64,000 nucleotides of DNA from the NCBI GenBank assembly GCA_013398175.1, contig VZRZ01004144.1, positions 270,930 through 334,929 on the forward strand, in the 5' to 3' direction. Numbering within the stretch: the first letter of the stretch is position 1; every line of letters begins with the position of its first letter. Under the pieces are notes generated by a model that was not told the DNA's origin, searched no databases, and worked only from the letters and a program-made list of their open reading frames with translations. Both the position numbers and the translations under genes were made by a program. Positions 35,991-47,100 of this stretch are shown here, one piece after another. This DNA comes from Climacteris rufus (taxonomy: Eukaryota; Chordata; Aves; Passeriformes; Climacteridae).

Positions 35991-38900
35991 ATCCTGATAG
36001 GTCAATGTCCTCCTTAGATTTTTTGGTTTTTAAATCTAATATGTTGTCCTTCTAGCAAATAACTAGATTCTTCTCCTGCAAAACAATCCCTGAGGGTGTG
36101 GGGGGAAGACCAGCCGCAATCTCTCAGAAAACTCAAGAGTATGCTGTGAAACTGAAGTTTCCTTCATGTAATCAACAGGATGGAAAAAGGCAAAGCAACC
36201 AGTCAGCAACTAGTGGGAAATAGCTCTCCTATTTTTTCATACCTTAAACTTCTCAGAAATTTATTTTCAATGATTACTACTCCTTATTTGGTTGCCTCCT
36301 TCTAAAAACACGTAATTCACACAACTATGAACTTGTTAATATAATGAAACTGCATTCTCCATATTTCTAACAAATTCCCTCATTTTATCATTGTCCAGAT
36401 GACAGCTCACAGAGTACATGCAACATGACCAAGCTTCTTTCGGTCACCTCAAGCGACTGCTGCGCACAAGAAACAAGCTAATTGTTATAAATAAAAGAAA
36501 GTGTCATTAAAATGCATCACAAACTGTGAGAAATTGACCTGTTTTTACTTCTGAGTGGCTTGTTTAGCTCTTTTGTTGGTGATATTTTTATTTACTGCTC
36601 AGTTTCATGCACAATGTGGATTCTGCCATGTCTTTGCAAGTTCTTGTGTACCTGGAGCAAAAGAAGTTGGTCAGATGCTGTCCCCAAAGACAAGGCACAT
36701 CACCTCAGGTCAACCCTCAGCAGATGTCTGAGGGACAAATGCAAACAGTCCCTCTCCTGTAGCTTTATTGCCAGTGCATCCCAGTTTCCAGTCAAGCTAA
36801 AATATGTGGAACAAACTATTCCAGCAAGAGACTGAGCAGAATCACACTCTTACACTGTGTTCTCAAGGCCTGGAAAATTTCAACAATAAGCCTTGTTTGG
36901 CAGCCTTAACTTCCATAAAACTGCACTCCAAATCATTAACTTCATCATATGGACCAGCTGCATAGTGGTGGCGCCTGACTATTCAGGATAAAGCCTTTAA
37001 GCCAACTAGCACAGACAGACATTTCTGTCTCTGAAGGGCTTCGTAGGATGAAATATACACGCTTCCTCCATGGCATCCATTTTTATAGACCCTAGTTCTT
37101 GTCTACACAGGAGATGTCCACCACAGGGAACTCAACACCCAAAGCAAACAGAGTGAGCCTTCTGCTCTTCTCTGCTGGCCCTGCCAGGTCCCCATCCTCT
37201 GCCCCCTACAGCCTTCCCTTCTTTTTCACACACCCCACCCTTCCACAGTCCCACCCCAATGTCTCACAGAGACGCAGAAACCGATTCTGCCCAAAAATAC
37301 ATCATCAAACATGGAACAAAATGGGAACAGCCCCAAGCCTGCCTCAGGAAGTCTGGAGCCCAGCTGATTCTAAAACTCTTAGTGCCACCAGCCATCATCC
37401 CTACCCATCTCAAATCACAGTCTAGACTGCACGCTAACTACGCACGCAGCCACTCAAAAAATGTGGATAAACATACTTGGAGCAATTAGTGTCAGGCTTC
37501 CATGCATTGCCCAAACTCCAGCAGCACAGTTACACAACCAGCCCAGTCCTCCAGCCTCCATTTTCGCACTAATCCTAGTCCCTAAATCCTTGCCCATAGA
37601 CAATTCACACAGAGCCACCCAAAATTTCAGCATTTCACTTTGCAAACATTCAGTCCCAGCATTTGGCTTACCACAAAAGGCATGCCAGGATTCAAAAATA
37701 AACACAGCTTTACAGCACCTATTTTGTGGATTGTGTAGCCAAGCTTGCTGCTGACATCTGCCAAACCCACAGAGGCTGAGGATTATTGATAGACTTAAAT
37801 TTCCTAATCTAAATTTTTAGACAGCCATGTCCTTATATCTACTTTCTTGAATGGCTTTTGTGTTTGTCTGAAAAATGGGGTTTGTGTTTGATTAATAAAC
37901 GAGCAGAAACCAAATCCCAATGAGTATATGCCAGCAGTATCAATCCTCCAGTTATCTTTCCTTTGTTAATATTCAAGAAACCTCCAGTTAACCTTGTAAA
38001 TTAACTTCAACTTAAATTACAGAAAATTGCATAAGTCACAATGAACAGTTAATAAATTGATCCTTCAAAAACAGATGAAAAAATTTCATTTAAAAGCTTC
38101 AATTTGCATATAATATAACAAGACTGCTATTGTCATCACAAAGGTGAAGTGTAGAATCTTTCAGAATGGTGAATCTGGATTTCCTTACTCTCGTTATAGG
38201 AGAACGGTAGGATGATCCAAGAAACCTTCCTAAACAGAACCAAGACTTGAGAAATATTGCACCCTGCCCATTATGAAACAAAGTAAAGGAAAAAAATTAA
38301 AAATTTAAAAATCACCCTTCAGCAAATGCATTCCCTGCTACTTATTTGGATGGTATTGAGCTTCCTGTGTAAATATTGTGCATGTATATAAAACACTCCC
38401 ACTACACCTTCTATGGTTTTTGATTTGTTCTGTCTCCAGGGTACAAGGCCACTTTAGGTCAAAGACCACCCACTAATGATAAACTTACCTGCTTCCTGAG
38501 TAGAAACATGATGAACATAGGCCTTTCTACCTTCAGCATGTCAAACAGCTTGCACATTTGAAATGCACAAGTTTACAGATGAAGACTTTCGAATACATTT
38601 TTGCCAACAAACATTCTTTGTACAGCAGACATTAGTTCTAACTTTCAGGAATAGATGTGAAAATCGAAATCTGATTTAAGATTTATGTTCAAGAGGGAAC
38701 TGCACATTTTTAGTCATAGGTTTTAAGTAATTTATAATTAAATGGATATAGTTACTGTCATTAACTACACCTCAGCTAATATTTTGAATGTTTAGCCATC
38801 ATGTTTACAAATGTACCACACAGTAAAACACTCCAAATTCAACTATACTTGTTATGCTATAAATCCTAACACATTATTAAATTTTCCTTGACTTACGGCA

Positions 38901-39298
38901 TTGTATAGTGTTAAAATTTTATTTGTTGATTGTTTGCTTTAATATAATTAACTTTGAACAATAATTCCATTATTTCTGTGACACTGAACCAAGCTGCTTG
39001 GCTAGTATGCTCACCATAGGTCTTAAGTCATGAGTCCCACCTTGTATGAATGTATTGATGAATTTGATGCTCAAGTCACAAGGCAAAACTTTTCCCACCT
39101 TTTCCAGTAAAACCAATAGTTAGCATTTAAAGGAGTGAACAATAACTACTCACATAATTTTAAAGTTCTTGAGTTTGCATGAATTGGGAAAGTCACACTG
39201 TAATTCAGTATGACAGATAACTGAAAAAAACTCTGTTTTCATTTTTGTCCTGTACTCAGCCACTTGCTTATGACCTTCTAAGACATTGAATTTATACC

Positions 39299-39315
39299 AA
39301 AAAAAAAAAAAAAAA
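39299..39315. repeat. Poly(A) run of 17
   Basis: Seventeen consecutive A on the plus strand followed by GAGAGAAG. No AATAAA-bearing retrocopy body or target-site duplication is evident around it. Confidence 0.9.
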
Positions 39316-40542
39316 GAGAGAAGAAAATCACATGCAAGAAACAGCCTTGTCTCTGCAACACCATCCCACAAACAGAGTTACTCCTCAATTGGTTTGTGTG
39401 CTATTGCAAGCTTCTGTCTCCCACCACACATGTCTAACCCAGTCAAACACAGAAGATCTAGTGAAACAAGAGCCTTGCCTGAGGATGCCAGCAGTACCAC
39501 TCCAGTGTCAGCTTTCTAAAAGGTACTCCAAGCACCAGCTCTAAAGAGATCCGGCACAGAGATCTCCCTTCAGCCACCTGACCTCTTGCACTACATTTTC
39601 ATAAATATGCTCTTATATTTAATGCAAACACAACCCTGCTTAGTAGACCCGTGAAGCAACTCTCAGCTTTCTTTTTCCTCTTCATAGAGGTATTTTGATT
39701 TGCACATAGTTGGATGCTTTGCTTCTGAAATCAAACTTACACCACCCTCACATGAACAATTACTCTTTTCTGGTTTATTCCCACATTCTACACAGTTTAA
39801 AGACCCTCCCCAGAATTTCAAGAGGAATGTAGAGATGTGGGTAAGGATTGCATGTTTTCTACTGATTTTTCACCCCAGATGAGTTTCTAGTTTAAACATA
39901 TACAGATTACAACCAAGATCTATAAATCTCTTAACAAAAACTGTCAGAACAAGATTTATGAACGCACCCTGTCCCTGGTGCTCTCTAACCCAATTAAAAA
40001 CTCCTCATTGATTGTTTTGTTTCAAAATACCACCAGTCTAAAAATACTATTGTAAACAAACAACAGTGAGCCACAGATCTTTAGCTAGGAATAGGTATAG
40101 AGTATTTATCTAAGTGAATAGAGATGAAATGCAATATAATTCCTTGTTTAATTCTGACAGGAAAAAAATGTATGGTTTTTGTTGTGGATTTTTTCTTTCC
40201 TCTCAGGATACACAGCTTGTTCAAAGACATCCACAAAATGCCTCAGGGCAGAAATGACAGCGCCAGAGTTTCTCCTATGCTCAGAATGTATGTCACAACA
40301 AAATATATTTAGTTTATCCATCATAAATATTTATTTATCTATGGTGTAAAAACACAAGTTTGGCTTTCGCGATTTTTTGTTTCAATTGCCAGGCATGCTA
40401 AGACATCTGTCTTTGGCTTACTTTTCTAGTGGTTTTTTTTTTCTTGTCAGGAATAACACACTTGATTCAAATTTCATGAACAACTCTGTTAAGCTTTAAT
40501 AACACCTCTCTCATGAAATGTTTACCATTATAAAGGTCTTAC

Positions 40543-40608
40543 CTCAAAAATTTCAAAGCCATAGATGTCCAGCACCCCCATTACCTTCTTTCTCACTTTT
40601 GTTTGTGC
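40543..40608 (-). CDS. MYO1B: MYO1B exon w10: switch II
   Basis: Twenty-two codons, residues 374-395: AQTKVRKKVMGVLDIYGFEI then FE. DIYGFE (387-392) is myosin switch II, which senses the gamma-phosphate and gates the power stroke. Acceptor ttcatttaag, donor GAG|gtaaga. Phase 0 both sides. Confidence 0.97.
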
Positions 40609-40923
40609 CTTAAATGAAATTAAACGTTGAGTCAGTCATTTGTACATTGCATATTTGGGACTCAAGAAAATTAATGTATCTCATAAGTAGGCTGTCAAAT
40701 ATTGCAAACTAAAATGTTAAGTATGGTTTCCCAAAACTCACTTAAATGTGAATATTTTATAAGCTCAAAAACAGAGCAGAGAGCAATTTGTTGAGCTGTG
40801 ATACACTTATTTGTGTGTAACAGTGTGCAACCAGGAAAAATGAAACTGGCAAACACAGTTTTACTGTCCACTTCAATTTAAAGGATTTCCATTGATTTTT
40901 TTACAAGCACAAAACAACAATAC

Positions 40924-41010
40924 CTTAATGCTCTCATTGATCCTGGTAACAAGCCAGGAGAACAGTCGACTGTATAAATTCTTAGCCAGGGCATCACGGG
41001 CATAATAAGC
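40924..41010 (-). CDS. MYO1B: MYO1B exon w9: upper 50K, DALAK motif
   Basis: Twenty-nine codons, residues 345-373: AYYARDALAKNLYSRLFSWL then VTRINESIK. It includes the conserved ARDALAK sequence (D350) used to locate the TEDS site in the previous exon. Acceptor tctgtttag, donor AAG|gtattg. Confidence 0.97.
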
Positions 41011-41765
41011 CTAAACAGAAGAAAGAAGAAAAGTGTTACAAATGTTGGGCTAAACCAAACATTTTTCTGTTGTTGACATGTCTTAAAAGTGCTATGAGCT
41101 GAGTAAGACCACCACAGACAGCCCTGGCTCTGCCTAAGAAGGCACAGGAGCCAGACCAGGGGTGCCAGGACACTTCAGCAGTGTCCTCTGCCCTCCTGGC
41201 CACAGGCTGGCTGGAACAGCAGCCACAACCAGGCACTTCAGCTCCTTTCCTGTTCTTCCAGATGCCCACTAAAGACTCACATCCCCCATTCTAATCCTAG
41301 GCAAAGGGACTTGAGCAGCTGCAGCTAGAGAAGCCACATTCCTGCTAGCCTGAGCTTATGAGACACAGGTGGCAACCACAGCAGCATTGCAGGAAAATAA
41401 ATTCACTCTGGCAACAAAGGTTTTTCAGCAGCCTGGGGCCTACAACTCACATGAAATTACAGCAGTTGCCCTAAATTAAAAGAGTCTGCCGCAACACTTG
41501 CAACATGTGCTTTGTGCGGGACTGTTTGTTTTTCATTCTCTGCAACACTTTCCTATCCCTCATTTTTTGGAGGTAATTCACACACAAAAACAAAACATCC
41601 AGTATATCTGAACACTTAGAAACCATGGAAGAACAAACACACTTGTGTCTTATTCAGTACAGCCTATTAGTCGTCATTCTTATTTGGGTAGTTATGATTT
41701 AGTCATGTAGAATAAATGGGCATTTAAAATGATTCTTCCCTTTAAAATCAGGACATCTTTTTTAC

Positions 41766-41884
41766 CTGAGCCACATTTAGTGTTGTTGAAACTTTCTCTT
41801 GTTTGGCTTCAACCGTCCGGAAGCTGAAAGCTCTCTCCAATACAGACTGGTCTATACCTGTCAACTCACAGATTTCTTTGAGTT
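41766..41884 (-). CDS. MYO1B: MYO1B exon w8: cardiomyopathy loop / TEDS site
   Basis: Two bases complete Glu305, followed by 39 codons for residues 306-344: LKEICELTGIDQSVLERAFS, FRTVEAKQEKVSTTLNVAQ. The residue 16 before D350 of DALAK is Glu334, so the actin-contacting TEDS position is acidic and does not need phosphorylation for activity, as is usual in vertebrate class I myosins. Acceptor cttgctag, donor CAG|gtaaaa. Confidence 0.96.
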
Positions 41885-42542
41885 CTAGCAAGAAAAAGCA
41901 AAGTGTAAATATAATTAATCCTTCTGTATCATTGCTTTTCTTCCCCAAAACTACTAGCTTTTAAGTAGTGTAGTATTTTCCCAAAAGAGGTGCTCTTTAA
42001 CAGAGCCCCCATTCCTCACTACCATGCCAAGCAAAGTTTTTTAAAATTTGCAAGGCACAAGGAAACAGAGTTATTGGTTTTGAAAGCACTTTCTATGCAG
42101 TCACTTTTCTGAAGAAACATTCCCTCCATTTATTGCAGACTACTTTTCATGATGAAAATCTTTCAATTGAAAATGAGCTTTCAAAATCTACCAACAGCAA
42201 AAACATCACCAAATGAATCTAACATTACAGGCAGAGACACTGCAAAAGAACAAAAATCCTCCACTGCAGAAAAAACAAGAAGCTACAGGAACACACAGAA
42301 CCATTTAACATTTCAGGAGAAAGTGTTAATAAAGTGGCAAAAACCAGAAAATAATCAGTTTTGGAATTTCAAACAGAACTACTGAAATTGCACAGAATGC
42401 AACCCATTTGCCTGAAGGTGAGCTCTGGAAACAATCTAATTTAATTCATGTGTAAGGATATTGTATGTCTACAGAAACAACAAGATTAATAATGATTTCA
42501 GGCAAATTAGTGGTTTTCCTCCCATCACTAATCTCATCTTAC

Positions 42543-42690
42543 CATTTTTGTCTTTGATTTTACTTTCATCCAGGCCATTTGCACGAGATTCAGGCTTAAA
42601 TTCGATATTTCCCAATTTCAGAACGGCTGCCACTACTTCAAAAACTGACTGTGTTTCATGATCCATAAACCCAACAATCTGCATTGCATT
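42543..42690 (-). CDS. MYO1B: MYO1B exon w7: upper 50K domain
   Basis: Forty-nine codons, residues 256-304, plus one base: NAMQIVGFMDHETQSVFEVV, AAVLKLGNIEFKPESRANGL, DESKIKDKN. VLKLGNIEF is a conserved motor helix. Acceptor ctttccag, donor AATG|gtaaga. E-T-Q-S-V-F-E differs mildly from the mammalian sequence I recall. Confidence 0.96.
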
Positions 42691-43257
42691 CTGGAAAGGA
42701 GACAGATACAATTATGAGATAAAAGTATCTACATTTAAACATATCATACTTGAAAAATTCACCATTTATCTGTATTAGCGTAAATTATAAATGTTTTATG
42801 AACACTTCTGCTACTAAAAGTACATGGTATAATTCCTATGCTTAGATAAGTTTTTTAATACAAAAAAGATATGGTAATGGAGCTGGCATTCAGTCCAGTC
42901 CACTTCTAGGACTCTTTCAGTATTTGGGTTTCTAAAACACTGTACTTTTTTTAGCCACTTAATTTAGTTTATAACCCAACCCAATTTTTCACAGTCAAAT
43001 GAACAGGCACTCTCGTCTTCTCACACCAGTAACTTCTAGAATCTAAACCTGCATACAGTAGGTAACAAGGTTCTGTATTCATCTTGTCCCTGAGTACAAT
43101 CAAGCAAAAACAGGGCAGCAAATCATCTTGAGAATCATCCCAGTCCTTTTTGTCTTTTGACTTGGTCAACATCACCTGCTTCACGAGGCTCAGTCAGTGC
43201 TGTCGTAAGTTACTATGCAATATAACTTTTCCCAGGCTCTGACCAAGACATCTGGGC

Positions 43258-43370
43258 TTTTTTTTACCTTCCTTTGTTTTCTTTTTGTTTGTTTGTTTCT
43301 TTTTGGTTGGGGGCATGGTTTGTTTGTTTCTTTCTTTTTTATTTCTTCTTTTTTTTTCGTCCTTTTTGTG
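43258..43370. repeat. T-rich / (TTTG)n low complexity
   Basis: Plus-strand T-rich stretch containing two TTTGTTTGTTT blocks separated by GGTTGGGGGCATGG. It lies in the intron between w6 and w7 and reads as A-rich on the transcript. Confidence 0.85.
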
Positions 43371-43544
43371 TTCCCATAAGAATACTCCAGAAACTTGATC
43401 CTATTTCCTAGTTTTATCTAAGCTTCCCTGTGCAAACATAGTCTATCCCAGCACTCAGAGAAGGTGGCACCCCAGTCCATGACCAATGGCCATAGGAACC
43501 CTGCATTAGTGTTGAGTGCACAGCCAGCCTCTGTTCCTTCTTAC

Positions 43545-43648
43545 CCTGACTGTTCTGAAGTTTGCAGCATCATCCACTCCATTCACTCTGGCAGAATCAA
43601 GGCCCAGGTAGTTGTATCTGCTGAAGTCCCTCTCCAGTTTGAGTTTGC
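43545..43648 (-). CDS. MYO1B: MYO1B exon w6: motor, upper 50K
   Basis: Two bases complete Cys221, followed by 34 codons for residues 222-255: KLKLERDFSRYNYLGLDSAR then VNGVDDAANFRTVR. The RYNYL..D motif is a class I signature. Acceptor ttattag, donor AGG|gtaaga. Cys221 is an Asn in the mammalian protein as I recall it. Confidence 0.96.
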
Positions 43649-43979
43649 CTAATAAATTAAATAAAAATATCACTAGTAACAGCATTCTCATTGGTAGCAA
43701 TTTTATCCCAGAACCAGCATTGCCAGGAACTGTCATTATTATTGGATTAAGTTTTCTTTAAGGATCTTTTAATTATTAGCCTTCTGAATAAGAATAGGTT
43801 TTCTAATTTGTCTATAATACATTGCAAAGCCAATTCTGACTCAAGTATCAAGTATATCAAAGCATATGTAGACTTCAGGTATTACCAAAGCCACTATCAC
43901 CAATACTTTGAAATATAAATCAATCTCACATTTCCCACAGAAGACAATGTGCATGGAACAGCACATTAAATATAAAGAA

Positions 43980-44052
43980 AACTCATATCTGAACATATCA
44001 TATCATATAACAACTCATATCATATAACAACTCATATCTGAACTCATATCAT
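43980..44052. repeat. AT-rich tandem repeat beside a splice donor
   Basis: Two adjacent perfect copies of a 17-bp unit, AACTCATATCATATAAC, flanked by partial units ending TCTG or ATGG. The array stops 20 bp short of the 5' splice site of exon w5, so it sits at the very start of that intron on the transcript. Confidence 0.85.
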
Positions 44053-44072
44053 GGCACAAGGGCAACACTTAC

Positions 44073-44171
44073 AGAGAAACTCTTCTGATGCACCAGACAG
44101 GATCTGATAGAAAATGTGGAAGTTTCTTTCACCTCTTGGCTGCTTAACAACACGAGATTTCTCTAGTAGAT
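44073..44171 (-). CDS. MYO1B: MYO1B exon w5: motor after switch I
   Basis: Two bases complete Tyr188, followed by 32 codons for residues 189-220 and one base of Cys221: LLEKSRVVKQPRGERNFHIF then YQILSGASEEFL. LLEKSRV..Q..GERNFHIFYQ is one of the most conserved motor segments. Acceptor tttgtttag, donor CTCT|gtaagt. Confidence 0.97.
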
Positions 44172-47100
44172 CTAAACAAACAAAAAATCTCACAGGTCAG
44201 GGACAGACTGCTGCAGCAAAATCCTTTAAAATGAATACAACCCTTCATCATTTTCTACTTCATTGCTTTATACCACCATCAGCAAACTAGAGGATGATAA
44301 ATGGTAGGTATGAACCTTATCACAGTATAATCACATTAGCACATGTATCTCAAATATATCTTTGAGCTAGTGGCAAGGCCAGTGCACTTGTAAATGCTGC
44401 AGCCTATGAGCTGCAAAGAGAATTCAGGTCAGGTAGGCAATATGCTCAGAAGATGTCAACTGATCTACAGTACCACCACAAAATAAGGACTTCATAAGAA
44501 TGGCTGGGGGAAGGTTTGAAAAGGGACAGACTGTTACCAGGCTAAGCTGATGCAAAGTGGGTAAACTAAAAGGGAAGACCAAATAAAGGAAGCATTTAAA
44601 CTGAATAATCATGCAGCACTTTGTGATCCTCAGGTGCATCAGACTACGAAATAATTCCCAGTGGGGCTGACAGAAGCTCCATCCTGATATTCTTAAAGTG
44701 AAATGGAAAAGCAGGACTTTGAAAAGCTTTCCTGTGCTGATGGAATAGCTTGACAGGAAGACTGCTCTTAGTGACAGACACATTTCTAAGCCTTGCCCAT
44801 GAGGGTAGGAATCCAGGCAAGCAGCATAAGCAGACTGACTTGTAACACCTTCCAACCACTTCAGACTCAACAGCATATTTACCACAGAGGTGACAATTCA
44901 GAGGTTGTTCAGCCTGTACTGCATTGGAAGGCTGTGATTCACAGCACACCAGGAGAGAGAAGAGTGAGGAAATAAGAGAACAACTGGACAGGTATCAATG
45001 TCACTTGCTGGTTTTGTACAAAATGTTTGCTTTTTCTTCTTTTCTCACTCACGAAGCTTCATTTTCCCAGATAGCCAGAGTGTTTCTCTTAAGCTACATA
45101 CATTCAGTGACATGGAGACAGAAACATTCAATGCCTCATTGCAAGCTCACAGCAAAGGAGTTCCCCCTGCACCTACCATGACATACCCACCACATCTCTC
45201 TCTGACTGGGGTTTATGTTCTCTCTAAGCTGTGCCCGTGCAAGAAGAAAGCTCCCAAAGGGAATTGTCACTCTTCAGAAAAACATCCACAAAGTGAGATG
45301 AGGTTTCACAAAGGTAAGACACAGGGAACACCAAGTGAACTTAAGGGTAGGTGGGGTTGTCAAACATTTCCCCTGCTGGAATATCTGATGTGTGTTCTGC
45401 TATACCTTTTCTCAGACTTCCATTTCTGCTGAAACTGAGCCTGTTTAGTCTCAGCAATCTGGAAAATTAGAGGTGGCACTCAGGTCAGCAACCTTTGTGC
45501 AGCAACCCCTCCACCCCAGTCCCGCCCTGGAGAAGCAACTGGGGAGCCCCTGGCACAGCAGGGCTTAGCCTGAGGGGGAGCATCTGCCCTGGGGTTCCCT
45601 CCATGAACAGAGTGCAATAGAGTGCATTCCTACTTCTGCTGGCTACAGGCAGTGTGTGGTGTCTGTGCTGCCCACTGTAATTACCTACGCTTACAGCCCT
45701 TATCATGGAATAGGAACTAAAGACCCTTCCGAGGGGTCTAAAGTAACTTCAACCCACACAATTACACAAGACTTTGGAGCCTTCCTCCCCATGAACTACA
45801 GCAAGTCAGGTTCAAAGATTACTTTCTGCTCTAATAATTAGCCAGTGACAACAATTACAAAATTCAGACAGTATTAATTACCTTCTGATTGGCTAATAGT
45901 AGGACAAGTTTCAAGTACTTTACAGACCAGCTGAACTATATTATTCCACATGCAATTGCCTGAGAGAGGAATTGCAACCAGCACAGCAAATGACAGTGAA
46001 CAGAGCTTCCAAATGACCAGAACATCTGACTGTATGAAGATTTTTTGCCCATCTAATACATTATGTGACCATGTCAGAACTTTCAGCTTCATTTGAATAG
46101 ATATTTGTTTTTATAACTTAACAATGCTACAGACTCTTTCCTTCCAAAGATGGCCCAGTTCAGCATCTGGAATTTTTGCACATCCTGATGACAAAGCACA
46201 CACAATATACACCGAAACAAGTGGCTGTCACATATTGCCAGCAGCTCATCTTCACATTAGGATGGGGCAGGTTATGGATTTTCCACTTTTGCCTTTTCCA
46301 TTTTATTGGCATCTTTTTTTTTCTTTTTTCTTTTTGTAACACAGCTGGCTAACATCTGACGCTGTGCCACAAAGGCAAGACCAGAATGTGCCATTCTCAC
46401 CAGCAGCCCAGTGTGCAGCCTCTCTGCTTCTGACTTCACCTAAGGCTGGGGCCCCCCTCCTTGAGCTGTGGTTCTAAGTCAGAGTCATCCTAGTCAGTCA
46501 GCCCAGCTACAGCACACCTGATGCTCTCTAGTTTTTAATCCATAACTGAAAGGGACAGGCTGATCCCACATCCAACTATTAATACTTGGGCTGGGAAAGG
46601 CAAGGTAGCAAGCAGGCAGTTCAGAGTTGTGCTGGCTGTGAAGGTCCTCCAGTCAAGTGTTGGAACAGATCGCAGCCAAATTTAATCTCAAAAAAATAAA
46701 CAACTTCAGCTCCTGCAGTGGCTACACACACTTCAGGAAATGGCTGTATTCTCAAAGGATATTGAAGCAATGTGGTTTGGCTTATTTGGGTTTAAAAATA
46801 TTTTACCTATAAATTTACTCAAATGCTGTCATAAAGCCCAGCTACACATCCTGGCAAAATATTGTATGTAAGCCTTCTAATTACATGCATGCCTGCAGCA
46901 GATTTAAAAAACAGGTTCCTGAAGGTATGTAAAATCAGTTATGTTTAGAGGATAACTTTTGTTTTTTTCACCAGTTTGTCTTATTTATATATTTTTAGAA
47001 GCAACAAAGTTAATTAATTAACAGCCAACTTTCAAAACTCCTAACAATCCATATTCTGTCACCCTTTGTAATTGAGGAAAAAAGCTCCAGAAAGCAGTTA

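Larger units (their letters stand above)
30867..40542 (-). other. 9.7-kb intron between w10 and w11
   Basis: The largest intron in the window. It includes A-rich low complexity at about 35929-35990, a 17-A run at 39299-39315, and a C-rich segment at about 37100-37760 with overlapping short open frames on both strands. None resembles a known protein, LTR or LINE that I can identify. No splice-compatible extra myosin exon was found; the protein is continuous across it. Confidence 0.6.
41011..44072 (-). other. Introns between w5 and w9
   Basis: Four short introns lie among exons w6-w8: 41011-41765, 41885-42542, 42691-43544 and 43649-44072. The third holds a T-rich/(TTTG)n stretch at 43258-43370. 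The fourth holds a tandem AT-rich repeat next to the w5 donor. I see no mobile element or RNA gene. Confidence 0.7.

Noticed and set aside
39240..39315. Possible processed pseudogene ending in a 17-A tail
   Set aside because: No coding similarity, poly(A) signal at the expected distance or target-site duplication could be seen upstream of the A run.
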